64,000 bases of DNA from JAAYJM01 sp964498585 (GCA_964498585.1 CAZCHH010000005.1:1-64000), one strand, 5' to 3'; shown: positions 53,713 to 62,999, counted from the first letter of the stretch. The notes: generated from the letters alone by a model not told the origin. Translations and numbers: made by a program.

Positions 53713-54348
53713 AATTCAACAACTACATTATTAATACTTATTATTTTGATTAATCGATTGAAAAAACATACATTTGAATCTGTTGAACATTCAAATTTTG
53801 CAGGTTACTATTCCATAAAAACTTTACACTTGCATCTTGTCTGCAAAAAACGAAACCCTTTTATATTTTATTTTTTAGCCAATTTTTTTTGGGAGTCATA
53901 ATCTTCTTTACATTTTTTATCTAAAAAGCCCCAACAAATATGCTTACTATCAATATTTGAGTGTTTGAGAACAATAAATTATTCCATTTTTTTTATAAAT
54001 TATCAATAAACTTTTTTACAAATTTATAAAATAATTTAATAATTTTTTACAGAAATGGCTTTAGTAAACAATTATATTAATTCTATCTTCAAAGATAATA
54101 AAATCTGTCATTTACATTTTATTAAATTCTTGTTCTTTCGTTGTGTTACTAACGACATCTTTGTTTTTATCTGTCATTCAGTATACTATCAATTTGTTAA
54201 TGTTATGGTTTGTTTCTTCTTTCTTAACTATTCGCAATTAAATTTGACATTTTTCAAATATATAGTTATTTTTGTAAGTTAATGTTATTACGTAGAAAAA
54301 AATGATTTAATATAATTTATTATTTACTCAACTTTTCTGGAGAAAAAA
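53713..54348. other. 636 bp divergent intergenic region, AT-rich
   Basis: Lies between alkD and ppdK and should hold both promoters. An open frame of 75 codons at 54055-54282 is rich in Phe, Ile and Asn, has no ribosome site and overlaps a decayed repeat near 54130-54185, so I do not call it a gene. A CTGGAG site lies 5-10 nt before ATG 54349. Confidence 0.5.
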
Positions 54349-57192
54349 ATGGCAGAAAAAAAAGGGAAAAAAGACAAAAAATCCGAAGCTAAATACGTAT
54401 ATTATTTTGGTGGCGGAAATGCTGACGGACGCGCAGATATGAAAGCACTACTCGGTGGAAAAGGCGCTAATCTTGCCGAAATGGTAAATTTGGGCTTGCC
54501 TGTTCCCGCTGGCTTTACGATTACAACAGAAGTTTGCACATATTACTATGAAAATAATAATACATACCCAAAAACATTAGCCAAAGAAGTAAAAGACGCA
54601 TTGCGTAAAGTAGAAAAAGAGATGGGCGCAAAATTTGGTGACCCAACAAATCCACTACTCGTTTCAGTTCGCTCGGGAGCAAGAGCTTCAATGCCCGGTA
54701 TGATGGATACTGTTCTTAATCTTGGCTTAAACGATATTACAATTCAAGGTTTAATTGAAAAATCGAATAATCCCCGCTTTGCTTATGACTCTTATCGCCG
54801 CTTCGTTTCTATGTATGGAGACGTTGTCCTCGGCTTAAAACCACAGGGCAAAGATGACATCGACCCATTTGAAGAAATTTTAGAAGCTAAGAAAAAACAA
54901 CGTGGTATTGAATTTGACGTTGATTTTACTGTTGATGACTTAAAAGAACTCGTTGCAGAATATAAAAAAGCAATTAAAGAAAAAACTGGTATGGATTTCC
55001 CCGAAGACCCGGAAGAACAGCTTTGGGGAGCTATCGGAGCAGTATTCGGCTCCTGGAACAACAACCGTGCTATTATTTATAGAAAATTAAATGGTATTCC
55101 GGATTGGTGGGGAACAGCAGTAAACATTCAATCTATGGTTTACGGAAATCTCGGCGAAACCAGCGGAACTGGTGTTGCATTTACCCGCGATGCTGCTACC
55201 GGCGAAAATTATTTCTATGGCGAATTCCTTATGAATGCACAAGGTGAAGACGTTGTTGCCGGAACAAGAACTCCTCTTCCAATTTCTCAGCTTGCAGAAA
55301 AAGATAAACGCTCTTATAACGGACTTTTAAGCATACGCCAGATTTTAGAGCAGCACTACAGAGATATGCTTGATGTAGAATTTACAATTCAAGATGGAAA
55401 ACTCTATATGCTTCAATGCCGCGTTGGAAAACGCACCGCTTTCGCTTCAATGAAAATTGCTGTTGATATGGTTAAAGAAGGGCTTATTTCTCCAAAAGAA
55501 GCTTTGATGAGAGTAGAACCAGACCAATTAAACCAACTCTTACGCCCGATTTTCGATTTGAACGAAAAGAAAAAAGCATTAGACAAAAAGCAATTTCTTG
55601 CAAAGGGCTTAAATGCTGGTCCCGGTGCTGCTTGCGGTAAGGTAGTTTTCAATGCAGAAGATGCAATCGAATATGCAAAAAAAGGTGAGCCGGTTATTCT
55701 TGTTAGAATTGAAACCTCACCCGAAGACATCGGCGGAATGAATGCTGCTGAAGGTATTTTAACTGCCCGTGGCGGTATGACTTCACACGCTGCTCTCGTT
55801 GCCCGTCAAATGGGTAAAGTATGCGTTGCCGGTTGCGGTTCTTTAAATATTGATTATAAAGCCAGAACTCTTTCGGTTGAAAGCAAAGATTTAGTTGTCA
55901 AAGAAGGTGATTTTATCTCTATTGATGGTTCTACCGGCGAGGTTATTAATGGTAAAATCCCAACCAAGCCAAGCGAAGTAGTTCAGGTCCTTATTCAAAA
56001 GACTCTTGACGAAAAAGATGCACCAACATATCAAATTTACAAACAAATTATGAAATGGGCAGACCAGTTCCGCCGCTTAAATGTTCGCACTAATGCAGAC
56101 CAGCCAGACCAAAGTGAAAATGCAGTTGCGTTCGGAGCAGAAGGTATCGGACTTTGCAGAACAGAGCATATGTTCTTCGGCGAAGGCAAAATCGGTCCAA
56201 TGCGCGAAATGATTCTTTCCGATTCAGTTGAAGAACGCAGAAAGGCACTTGCAAAAATTCTTCCATTCCAAAGAGCTGACTTTGAAGGTATATTTTTAGC
56301 AATGGACGGAAGACCAGTTACAATCAGAACAATTGACCCACCACTTCACGAATTTTTACCACAGGACGAAGCCGGTCAAAAGGAAATTGCAAAACAATTA
56401 AATATATCACTTACAAAAATCAAAGAGCGTATTGCTGCTCTTCACGAGTTTAACCCAATGCTCGGTTTCCGTGGATGCCGTCTTGGTATTTTCTATCCGG
56501 AAATTACTGAAATGCAGTCTCGCGCTATTTTTGAAGCAACTGTAAACGTTATTAAAAAAGGCACAAAAGTATTACCGGAAATTATGATTCCACTCGTTGG
56601 ACACGTAAAAGAACTCAAATCTCAGGAAGAAATAGTTCGCAAAGTTGCAAATGAAGTAATGGAAGAAACCGGCGTGAAATTCGATTATTTGGTTGGAACA
56701 ATGATTGAAATTCCACGTGGCGCTATAACTGCTGACCAAATTGCAGAAGTTGCTGAATTCTTCTCATTTGGAACAAACGACTTAACTCAAACTACTTTGG
56801 GCGTTAGCCGCGATGATGCTGGTCGTTTCCTTCCTCTTTACGTCCAAAAGGAAATTTACACAAGAGACCCATTTGAAGCAATTGACAGAGAAGGTGTTGG
56901 CTTTTTGATGAAATTAGCCGTAGAACAAGGAAGAGCAACTCGCAAGAAAATCAAACTTGGCATTTGCGGCGAACACGGTGGCGAACCATCGTCAGTCGAA
57001 TTCTGCCACCAACTTGGTTTGAATTACGTTTCCTGTTCACCTTTCAGAGTTCCTATTGCCCGTCTTGCTGCTGCACGTGCTGCAATAGCTGAAGAATTAC
57101 TTACAAAACCAGACAAAAAAGGCAAAAAAGAAAAGAAAGAAAAGAAAGAGAAAAAAGGTAAAAAAGAGAAAAAAGGCAAGAAAAAGAAATAA
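54349..57192 (+). CDS. ppdK: pyruvate, phosphate dikinase with lysine-rich tails
   Basis: 947 residues. It interconverts pyruvate, ATP and phosphate with phosphoenolpyruvate, AMP and pyrophosphate. The ATP-grasp domain starts at about residue 18 (YFGGGNADGR...LGGKGANLAEM). The central phosphohistidine domain has GGMTSHAALVARQMGKVCV (His480). The C-terminal TIM barrel has TNDLTQTTLG and GICGEHGGEPSS with catalytic Cys873. The core length matches PPDK. Unusually, residues 1-14 (MAEKKGKKDKKSEA) and the last 28 residues (repeats of KKGKKEKKEKK) are lysine-rich extensions. The gene is monocistronic with a strong terminator. It and enolase on the other strand complete lower glycolysis/gluconeogenesis. 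Confidence 0.97.
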   Translation: MAEKKGKKDKKSEAKYVYYFGGGNADGRADMKALLGGKGANLAEMVNLGLPVPAGFTITTEVCTYYYENNNTYPKTLAKEVKDALRKVEKEMGAKFGDPTNPLLVSVRSGARASMPGMMDTVLNLGLNDITIQGLIEKSNNPRFAYDSYRRFVSMYGDVVLGLKPQGKDDIDPFEEILEAKKKQRGIEFDVDFTVDDLKELVAEYKKAIKEKTGMDFPEDPEEQLWGAIGAVFGSWNNNRAIIYRKLNGIPDWWGTAVNIQSMVYGNLGETSGTGVAFTRDAATGENYFYGEFLMNAQGEDVVAGTRTPLPISQLAEKDKRSYNGLLSIRQILEQHYRDMLDVEFTIQDGKLYMLQCRVGKRTAFASMKIAVDMVKEGLISPKEALMRVEPDQLNQLLRPIFDLNEKKKALDKKQFLAKGLNAGPGAACGKVVFNAEDAIEYAKKGEPVILVRIETSPEDIGGMNAAEGILTARGGMTSHAALVARQMGKVCVAGCGSLNIDYKARTLSVESKDLVVKEGDFISIDGSTGEVINGKIPTKPSEVVQVLIQKTLDEKDAPTYQIYKQIMKWADQFRRLNVRTNADQPDQSENAVAFGAEGIGLCRTEHMFFGEGKIGPMREMILSDSVEERRKALAKILPFQRADFEGIFLAMDGRPVTIRTIDPPLHEFLPQDEAGQKEIAKQLNISLTKIKERIAALHEFNPMLGFRGCRLGIFYPEITEMQSRAIFEATVNVIKKGTKVLPEIMIPLVGHVKELKSQEEIVRKVANEVMEETGVKFDYLVGTMIEIPRGAITADQIAEVAEFFSFGTNDLTQTTLGVSRDDAGRFLPLYVQKEIYTRDPFEAIDREGVGFLMKLAVEQGRATRKKIKLGICGEHGGEPSSVEFCHQLGLNYVSCSPFRVPIARLAAARAAIAEELLTKPDKKGKKEKKEKKEKKGKKEKKGKKKK

Positions 57193-57214
57193 TTTCTTAT
57201 TAAGATAAAAAAAT

Positions 57215-57245
57215 GGCTGTTAGCGAAAGTTAGCAGCCCTTTTTG
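57215..57245 (+). terminator. intrinsic terminator of ppdK
   Basis: A 10 bp stem GGCTGTTAGC / GTTAGCAGCC (two G-T pairs) with a GAAA tetraloop, then CTTTTTG. Located 22 nt after the stop. Confidence 0.9.
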
Positions 57246-57394
57246 TTATTTTGAAAAGTAAGAATTTATCAAATTTTCAGCATTTATATTATAATGTTAA
57301 TATAACCTCTTTAAAAATAATAATCAACCATCGGGCTTAACTAATGATTGAAAAAATCAAGATGGATTCCAATAAGGATAGTATTCGTAACCAT

Positions 57395-58792
57395 CTATTT
57401 TAACTTCATTCCTTCATCAAGCAATTCATTTACTTTATTAATGTTTTCTGCCTCTGCATAAAAACGAATAAGCGGCTCTGTTCCGGAAGGACGAATGAGC
57501 AGCCAGCCATTTTCAACAAAGAATTTATACCCATCTTTATAGTTGTATCCAATAACATCATATCTGCCAATTCTAAAAGGTTTTTTCTCGCAGGCAGCAA
57601 GTATTGCATTTTTTTGCTGCTGAGTAACTACTTTATCTCTTCTTAAGAAACGATGTGGTCCGAACTCTTCTTCAAGTTCATCGACGAGTTGTTTCAAAGT
57701 TTTGCCTTGTTTTGCCATAATTTCTAGAACTAGTAAACCATTGAAAAGGCCATCACGTTCAGGAATATGAAGGATTGTGCCTAAACCACCGGATTCTTCA
57801 CCGCCAATAATGACTTTATTTTCGTTCATTAGTTTGGCAATGTGCTTGAAACCGACAGGAGTTTCATCTAATTTAATTTTATTCTTTAAGCAGAATTTAT
57901 CAACCATAGAAGTAAGAGAAACTGTTTTAGCAACAATCCCTTTCTTTTTCTTTTCATTGAATAGATAATTGAGTAAAATAAGGAATACCTTATGAGAGTC
58001 AACGAAATTCCCTTCATTATCTACAAGCCCGAGCCGGTCAGCATCGCCATCTGTTGCTATTCCAATATCGTATTTCCCGGCAACAACTTTTTTCATCAGT
58101 TCATCTATATGGGGTGGCATTGGCTCAGGATGGTCAATATCACCAAAAGATGGATTGAATGTACTATGAATCTGTGTTACATTTGGAATAATAGAATTGA
58201 AGCAATTCATACCGGCGCCATACATTGGGTCGTATAAAATTTTGAATTTTGCTTCAAGAATCGCTGTTATATCAATTTTCTTTTTTATATGGCGAATGTA
58301 TGAGGGCTCTGCATCAAAAAGCCGAATCTTATTTGCAGATAAATAATAATCATAAGATTTAAAATTAAATTTAGGGCGCCTTTGTATAACTTTTTTTAAT
58401 TCTTTTTCAACAGCAGCTACTTGCTCAGGAGTAGCAGGTCCTCCAAAACTTGCTTTCAACTTAAAACCATTGTATAAAGGTGGATTATGACTTGCTGTGA
58501 TTACAATTCCTAAATCTACAATCTTTTGTTTTGTATGAAAAGAAACCTGTGGAGTTGATGAAAAAGTATTTGTTAAATGCACAAGAATATCCTGCCAAGC
58601 AAGTACCTGTGCCACTTCTTTTGCAAATTCTTTAGATAAAAAACGAGTGTCATAACCAATAACAACACTTATATTATCTTTTGATATTGATTTTAAATAT
58701 TTTGCTGTTGCAAGGGCAACACTTTGTAGATTTTCGAATGTAAAATCTCTGGCAATAAGTCCTCGCCAGCCATCTGTTCCAAATGTAATCAT
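57395..58792 (-). CDS. alpha-D-phosphohexomutase (phosphoglucomutase/phosphomannomutase)
   Basis: 465 residues with the four-domain phosphohexomutase layout. The phosphoserine loop is TASHNPP (99-105, Ser101), the Mg site is DGDADR (248-253), the sugar-binding loop is GGEESGG (330-336), and the C-terminal phosphate-binding loop is RPSGTEPLIR. It interconverts hexose 1- and 6-phosphates. Whether it prefers glucose, mannose or glucosamine cannot be told from these motifs. The N-terminal FGTDGWRG is typical of the bacterial PGM/PMM group. The gene converges on ppdK. A long repeat tract lies upstream, so it seems to be transcribed alone. Confidence 0.93.
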   Translation of the reverse strand: MITFGTDGWRGLIARDFTFENLQSVALATAKYLKSISKDNISVVIGYDTRFLSKEFAKEVAQVLAWQDILVHLTNTFSSTPQVSFHTKQKIVDLGIVITASHNPPLYNGFKLKASFGGPATPEQVAAVEKELKKVIQRRPKFNFKSYDYYLSANKIRLFDAEPSYIRHIKKKIDITAILEAKFKILYDPMYGAGMNCFNSIIPNVTQIHSTFNPSFGDIDHPEPMPPHIDELMKKVVAGKYDIGIATDGDADRLGLVDNEGNFVDSHKVFLILLNYLFNEKKKKGIVAKTVSLTSMVDKFCLKNKIKLDETPVGFKHIAKLMNENKVIIGGEESGGLGTILHIPERDGLFNGLLVLEIMAKQGKTLKQLVDELEEEFGPHRFLRRDKVVTQQQKNAILAACEKKPFRIGRYDVIGYNYKDGYKFFVENGWLLIRPSGTEPLIRFYAEAENINKVNELLDEGMKLK

Positions 58793-58862
58793 AGTTTTAC
58801 CTTATTGTTAAAAAAAAATTTTCAGTTGGCTTTCAGCTGTCGGCTATCAGCTTTCAGCTATA

Positions 58863-58993
58863 TTGGTTATTAAGTTATTTCGTTATTCGGTTATTAAGTT
58901 ATTCGTTATTTCGTTATTCGGTTATTAAGTTATTCGTTATTCGGTTATTAAGTTATTTCGTTTGTCGTTATTTGGTTATTAAGTTATTTAATT
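58863..58993. repeat. GGTTATTAAGTTATTCGTTA tandem repeat
   Basis: About five irregular units of 23-31 bp, each containing GGTTATTAAGTTATT and one or two TCGTTATT segments. Unit length variation suggests slippage. Confidence 0.85.
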
Positions 58994-59290
58994 ATTAACT
59001 CAACTTTCCTAGTTGATAAAATAAAGTAAATATAGAGTAGTAGTGCATTACAAATAAAATAATATGCTTTAATCCTTAGAAAATACTACATTTATTAATA
59101 GGACTTTTTAACAGCTCCCCTGCCCCTCCTTGTTAGGAGGGGTATAAGAACTGTTCTGTGTTTTAGTATTCCCCTCCTAACAAGGAGGGGCAAGGGGAGG
59201 TGTATTTATTGTCTTTTTTACCACTTTTGTTCTTTTCTATATTATTTATATATTACAAACACTTATGACAACTAGGAAAGTTGAGTTAAT
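58994..59290. mobile_element. MITE-like element with perfect 22 bp terminal inverted repeats
   Basis: Left end 58994-59015 starts ATTAACTCAACTTTCCTAG, and right end 59269-59290 is its exact reverse complement over 22 bp. The 297 bp unit has no coding capacity. Its interior contains the type D hairpin (59114-59203), and a partial relative of this interior lies at 24590-24680. The sequence just outside (AATT on the left, TATTAAC on the right) gives no clear target duplication. It could be a non-autonomous transposon or a nested palindrome. Confidence 0.65.
59114..59203. repeat. type D hairpin with perfect 21 bp arms
   Basis: Arms 59122-59142 (GCCCCTCCTTGTTAGGAGGG then G) and 59171-59191 are exact reverse complements. 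Further pairing of CTCCCCT with AGGGGAG extends the stem. The loop is TATAAGAACTGTTCTGTG plus TTTTAGTATT. The arms are GC-rich compared with the genome. Confidence 0.8.
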
Positions 59291-59294
59291 TATT

Positions 59295-59404
59295 AACTTA
59301 CCTTACGCATTCCCCTCTTGAGAGGGGAATAAGAAAAGTGGATTAAAAAATGTATCTAAACTACACTTTTTCATTTCTCAAAAGAGCAATTGCGTAAGGT
59401 GAGC
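59295..59404. repeat. type C element (about 110 bp, inverted ends), copy
   Basis: Ends AACTTACCTTACGC and GCGTAAGGTGAGCT are inverted. The interior CCCCTCTTGAGAGGGG hairpin, AAGAAAAGTGGATTAAAAAA and ACACTTTTTCATTTCTCAAA match 49154-49265 almost base for base. Confidence 0.85.
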
Positions 59405-59410
59405 TATTAA

Positions 59411-59450
59411 ATCCAATAACCTAATAACCTAATAACCTAATAACCCAACA
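59411..59450. repeat. AATAACCT simple tandem repeat
   Basis: Five 8 bp units of AATAACCT with slight decay, ending at the stop codon side of enolase. Similar TAATAACC runs precede the ribosome sites at 35007 and 36981. Confidence 0.8.
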
Positions 59451-59452
59451 AC

Positions 59453-60730
59453 CTAGAACTCAATATTACCAGAATAAATAGAATCTTCGCCGAGCATATC
59501 TTCGATGCGAAGTAGTTGATTGTATTTAGCAACTCTGTCTGTTCTGCTTGGTGCTCCGGTTTTTATTTGGCCTGCATTTGTTGCAACAGCAAGGTCTGCA
59601 ATAGTAGTATCTTCTGTTTCGCCGGAGCGGTGTGAAATCACGGTTTTATATCCATTTCGTTGAGCAAGGTGGATAGTATCCAAAGTTTCAGTGAGTGTTC
59701 CGATTTGATTTACTTTAATTAAAATTGAGTTTGCAATTTTTTCTTTGATGCCTCTTGAAAGATATTCCGGATTTGTAACGAAAATATCATCACCAACTAG
59801 CTGGACTTTATTACCGAGAGCAGATGTAAGTTTTGCCCAACCTTCCCAATCATTTTCGTCAAGCCCATCTTCAATAGAAGCAATGGGATATTTATTGCAT
59901 AAATCGACATACCAGTTAATCATTTCATCTGCGGTTAAAAGTTTGCCAGAAGATTTAAACATTTTGTATTTTCCGTCTTCAAACATTTCACTTGCAGCGG
60001 TATCAATAGCAAGAAGGACATCATCTTTGGGTTTGTAGCCAGCTTTTTCAATGGCTTCCAGAATCACATCGAAAGCTTCTTCGTTGGATTTGAGCGAAGG
60101 AGCAAAACCGCCTTCATCACCAACAGAAGTGTTGTAACCTTTGTTTTTCAATACTTTTCTTAAATTATGGAATACTTCAGTTCCCATTCTCAATGCTTCT
60201 TTAAATGAAGGAGCATTTTTTGGAATAATCATAAATTCCTGAATATCGACAGTATTATCTGCGTGCTTGCCACCATTTAAGATATTCATCATTGGTGCTG
60301 GGAGAAAGCGGGAATGTACTCCACCGATATAGCGGTATAAAGGTAATCCGTGATATTCAGCTGCTGCTTTGGCACAGGCAAGTGAAGCACCCAGAATGGC
60401 ATTAGCTCCGAGTTTTGATTTGTTTTTAGTGCCGTCAAGTTCCAATAAAATGCTATCAATTTGGATTTGTTCTGCTGCGTCCATTCCTTCGAGGGCATCG
60501 GCAATAATGGAATTAACATTATCAACAGCATTTTCGCAGCCCTTACCAAGATAGCGTGAATCATCGCCATCGCGCAATTCAGTTGCTTCATTCTCGCCAG
60601 TGCTGGCGCCAGATGGAACTGCTGCAATACCGAATGAACCATCTTCAAGAGTTACTTCTACTTCGATTGTTGGATTCCCTCTTGAATCAAGAATCTCACG
60701 TCCGTAAACATCAATAATTAATGAACTCAT
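59453..60730 (-). CDS. eno: enolase (phosphopyruvate hydratase)
   Basis: A 425-residue glycolytic enzyme that interconverts 2-phosphoglycerate and phosphoenolpyruvate. VPSGASTGENEA (38-49) is the mobile loop. MNILNGGKHADNTVDIQEFMI, DEGGFAPSL (with the acid Glu) and ASIEDGLDENDW (Mg ligand) are also present. LVGDDIFVTNP (Mg ligand), ILIKVNQIGTLTET (catalytic Lys) and SHRSGETEDTTIADLAV are all in place. GGAAATTG precedes the start. It follows trxA by 31 nt and acetyl-CoA acetyltransferase before that, so the three may form an operon. Length is normal. Confidence 0.98.
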   Translation of the reverse strand: MSSLIIDVYGREILDSRGNPTIEVEVTLEDGSFGIAAVPSGASTGENEATELRDGDDSRYLGKGCENAVDNVNSIIADALEGMDAAEQIQIDSILLELDGTKNKSKLGANAILGASLACAKAAAEYHGLPLYRYIGGVHSRFLPAPMMNILNGGKHADNTVDIQEFMIIPKNAPSFKEALRMGTEVFHNLRKVLKNKGYNTSVGDEGGFAPSLKSNEEAFDVILEAIEKAGYKPKDDVLLAIDTAASEMFEDGKYKMFKSSGKLLTADEMINWYVDLCNKYPIASIEDGLDENDWEGWAKLTSALGNKVQLVGDDIFVTNPEYLSRGIKEKIANSILIKVNQIGTLTETLDTIHLAQRNGYKTVISHRSGETEDTTIADLAVATNAGQIKTGAPSRTDRVAKYNQLLRIEDMLGEDSIYSGNIEF

Positions 60731-60761
60731 TTCAATTTCCTTTTTATAATGTTAATAATAA

Positions 60762-61085
60762 TTAAATTATGCCTTGTAAACGGGCTTGAATTTGTGCTTT
60801 TGGAACAGCACCGATGATATTATCGACTACTTCACCATTTTTAAAAATAAAAATTGATGGAATAGAGCGTATGCCATATTGTAAGGCAACTTTTTGATTA
60901 TTATCAACATCAAGCTTGCATACTTTAAGCTTGCCATCTAATTCTTTTGCTAAATCTTCGATTATTGGAGCTATCATTCTGCAAGGTCCGCACCAGGTAG
61001 CCCAAAAATCGACTAATACCGGGATTGAGGATTGCAATACCTCGTTATCAAAGCTATCGTCTGTTACGTGCAATAGTTCTGCCAT
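60762..61085 (-). CDS. trxA: thioredoxin
   Basis: A 107-residue single thioredoxin domain. The redox motif WCGPC is at 31-35 (Cys32, Cys35), the buried Asp lies in LVDFWATWC, and the cis-proline in SIPSIFIF. A cytoplasmic disulphide reductase with no signal peptide. AAAAAGGA is found before the start. It sits between the acetyltransferase (104 nt upstream) and enolase (31 nt downstream) on the same strand. Confidence 0.97.
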   Translation of the reverse strand: MAELLHVTDDSFDNEVLQSSIPVLVDFWATWCGPCRMIAPIIEDLAKELDGKLKVCKLDVDNNQKVALQYGIRSIPSIFIFKNGEVVDNIIGAVPKAQIQARLQGII

Positions 61086-61189
61086 TTCTTTTTCCTTTTT
61101 TTATATGTATAATAAATAAATTTTTCCTTTTTACTTTTACAAAAATATGAATAATATTTTTTACTTTTTCATTTTTATAAAACAATTTT

Positions 61190-62362
61190 TTAAATATTTT
61201 CTATAATCATTGCAACTGCCTCGCCACCTCCTATACAAAGAGTAGCGAGTCCAAATTTCTTGTTATAACGTTTTAATGCGTAAATTAATGTAGTTAAAAT
61301 TCTGGCGCCGGATGCTCCAATCGGATGACCCAAAGAAACAGCACCGCCGTGTATATTCATTTTTTCAAAAGGAATAGAAAGTTCTTTATGAACTGCTATT
61401 GGGACGACAGCAAATGCCTCATTTATTTCAAATAAATCGATGTCTTGCAAACTCATTTTAGCTTTTTCCAATACTTTTTTTATAGCTCCAATAGGAGCAG
61501 TAGTAAACCATTCGGGCGCTTGTGAAAAAGAACAGTGAGCAATTATTTTTGCAATGGGTTTTTTCTTAAGTTTTTCTGCTTTTTCTTCAGAGCATACAAT
61601 AATTGCAGCAGCCCCATCATTAATAGAAGAAGCATTTGCAGCAGTAATAGTTCCATCTTGCTTAAATACTGATTTCAATTTAGAAAATTTTTCAAAATCT
61701 GCTTTTCCGGGTTCTTCATCTTCACTAAATAAAAATTTTTCCTTTTTTGTTTCTATTGAAACTGGAACAATTTCGTCTTTAAAAAATCCGCTTTTTTGAG
61801 CATCTAAAGCACGACTATAGCTTAATTTAGCAAACTCGTCTTGTTCTGTGCGGGAAATAGAATATTTTTCTGCACAAAGTTCTGCTGCACTCCCCATGTG
61901 GATATTATTATAAACGTCCCAAAGTCCATCATGAATCATAGAATCAACAAGCTGGGTATTTCCCATTTTCAGTCCGTTCCTTGCATTGAAAAGCAAATAT
62001 GGAGCTGATGACATTGATTCCTGTCCGCCAGCAATAACGATTTCAGCATCATTACATTTAATCGCCTGGTCGGCAAGCATAACGGCTTTAAGTCCGCTTC
62101 CACAAACTTTGTTTATTGTCAAGCATTGAACGCTGTTTGGTAAACCAGCATAAATAGCTGCTTGTCGTGCAGGTGCCTGACCTGCGCCGGCAGTTAAAAC
62201 CTGTCCCATTATAACATCAGAAATATCTTCTTTACTTAAATTTGCTCTTTTAATTGCTTCTACAATTACTTTTGCACCGATTTGGGGAGCAGAATAATTG
62301 GATAATCCACCAAGAAATGCACCTATCGGAGTTCTAACCGCGGATAAAATTACAGAATTCAT
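61190..62362 (-). CDS. acetyl-CoA C-acetyltransferase (thiolase)
   Basis: A 390-residue thiolase II-type enzyme that condenses two acetyl-CoA to acetoacetyl-CoA, or the reverse. The acyl-carrying Cys87 is in NKVCGSGLKAV, the catalytic His in GGAVSLGHPIGASGAR, and the second Cys in LCIGGGEAVAM near the end. NEAFAVVPIAV is the usual NEAFA motif. The length of about 390 and the conserved blocks fit the biosynthetic/degradative acetyl-CoA acetyltransferase branch. It is the first gene of a probable thiolase-trxA-eno transcript. Confidence 0.95.
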   Translation of the reverse strand: MNSVILSAVRTPIGAFLGGLSNYSAPQIGAKVIVEAIKRANLSKEDISDVIMGQVLTAGAGQAPARQAAIYAGLPNSVQCLTINKVCGSGLKAVMLADQAIKCNDAEIVIAGGQESMSSAPYLLFNARNGLKMGNTQLVDSMIHDGLWDVYNNIHMGSAAELCAEKYSISRTEQDEFAKLSYSRALDAQKSGFFKDEIVPVSIETKKEKFLFSEDEEPGKADFEKFSKLKSVFKQDGTITAANASSINDGAAAIIVCSEEKAEKLKKKPIAKIIAHCSFSQAPEWFTTAPIGAIKKVLEKAKMSLQDIDLFEINEAFAVVPIAVHKELSIPFEKMNIHGGAVSLGHPIGASGARILTTLIYALKRYNKKFGLATLCIGGGEAVAMIIENI

Positions 62363-62660
62363 TTTTTCTTTATTTCTTCATTCGTTTAAAAAATAACAAG
62401 TTAATACCTTAATTTTAAAGCAAAAACCTGAAAGAGTATATTATTTTATTAATTTTAAGTTGTTAAAAAACAGTTTTAAACCAAAAATAACATCACCATT
62501 TCTATGAGTAAAAATAATAAATTTAATTCTAAAATCAAAAATAAAACTGATTCATTCAAATTTTAATCTGCCTGTATTTTATTAAGGAATGCTATTGAAA
62601 TATTGTGATTTTCGAATATCATTGTTTTCAGTGTTCTTTGAGATTTTTCCACTGAAAACA

Positions 62661-62726
62661 CTAAAAGGAAAAATTATTTAAATAGAGAGAAATAAAATAC
62701 ATAAGTAAGCGTGGTCTTACTTCTGT
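62661..62726 (+). repeat. 66 bp direct repeat, left copy
   Basis: Shares AAAGGAAAA..TATTTAAATA, GAAATAAAATA and the terminal GTAAGCGTGGTCTTACTT with 62884-62950. The last part is itself a small palindrome (GTAAG..CTTAC). Confidence 0.75.
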
Positions 62727-62820
62727 CTGAACTGTGATTTTTGTGATTTATTTGATTAAGATGATTAAGAAATAAAATCATCTCTTAATCATAAAAATCA
62801 AACAAATCATAGTTCAAGAC
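62725..62820. repeat. 96 bp inverted repeat GTCTGAACTGTGATTT...
   Basis: GTCTGAACTGTGATTTTTGT then GATTTATTTGATTAAGATGA pairs with TCATCTCTTAATCATAAAAA and TCAAACAAATCATAGTTCAA. It lies between the two 66 bp direct repeats. Confidence 0.8.
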
Positions 62821-62883
62821 AAAAATAAATTTGCTTTGTATTAAAAATATAATTAATTTGAAATATTGAAAAAACAAAATATT

Positions 62884-62950
62884 TGAAAGGAAAAGCTATT
62901 TAAATATAGTGAAATAAAATAAATATGTAAGCGTGGTCTTACTTGCGTTC
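62884..62950 (+). repeat. 66 bp direct repeat, right copy
   Basis: Second copy of 62661-62726, with about 85 percent identity by eye, ending GTAAGCGTGGTCTTACTTGC. Confidence 0.75.
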
Positions 62951-62999
62951 TAATTTAAGAAATAAATACTTTACTTTTATTCATAGTTAGGAGCTATCT

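Larger units (their letters stand above)
58793..59452. other. 660 bp region built almost wholly of repeats
   Basis: A CAGCTTTCAGCTGTCGGC-type palindrome (58826-58859), a TTATTCGGTTATTAAG tandem (58863-58993), the MITE-like unit with 22 bp inverted ends (58994-59290) holding a type D core, a type C element (59295-59404), and a TAACCTAA simple repeat (59411-59450) reaching the enolase stop. No gene is supported. Confidence 0.8.
62363..62999. other. 637 bp divergent region with direct and inverted repeats
   Basis: Two direct copies of a 66 bp unit (62661-62726 and 62884-62950) flank a long inverted repeat (62725-62820). A GTTTTCAGTG...CACTGAAAAC hairpin lies at 62625-62660. The last part has TAGGAG before ATG 63000. 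No gene is supported. Confidence 0.65.

Noticed and set aside
54055..54282. possible 75-residue protein upstream of ppdK
   Set aside because: No ribosome site, composition of chance AT-rich frames, and overlap with decayed repeat sequence near 54130-54185.
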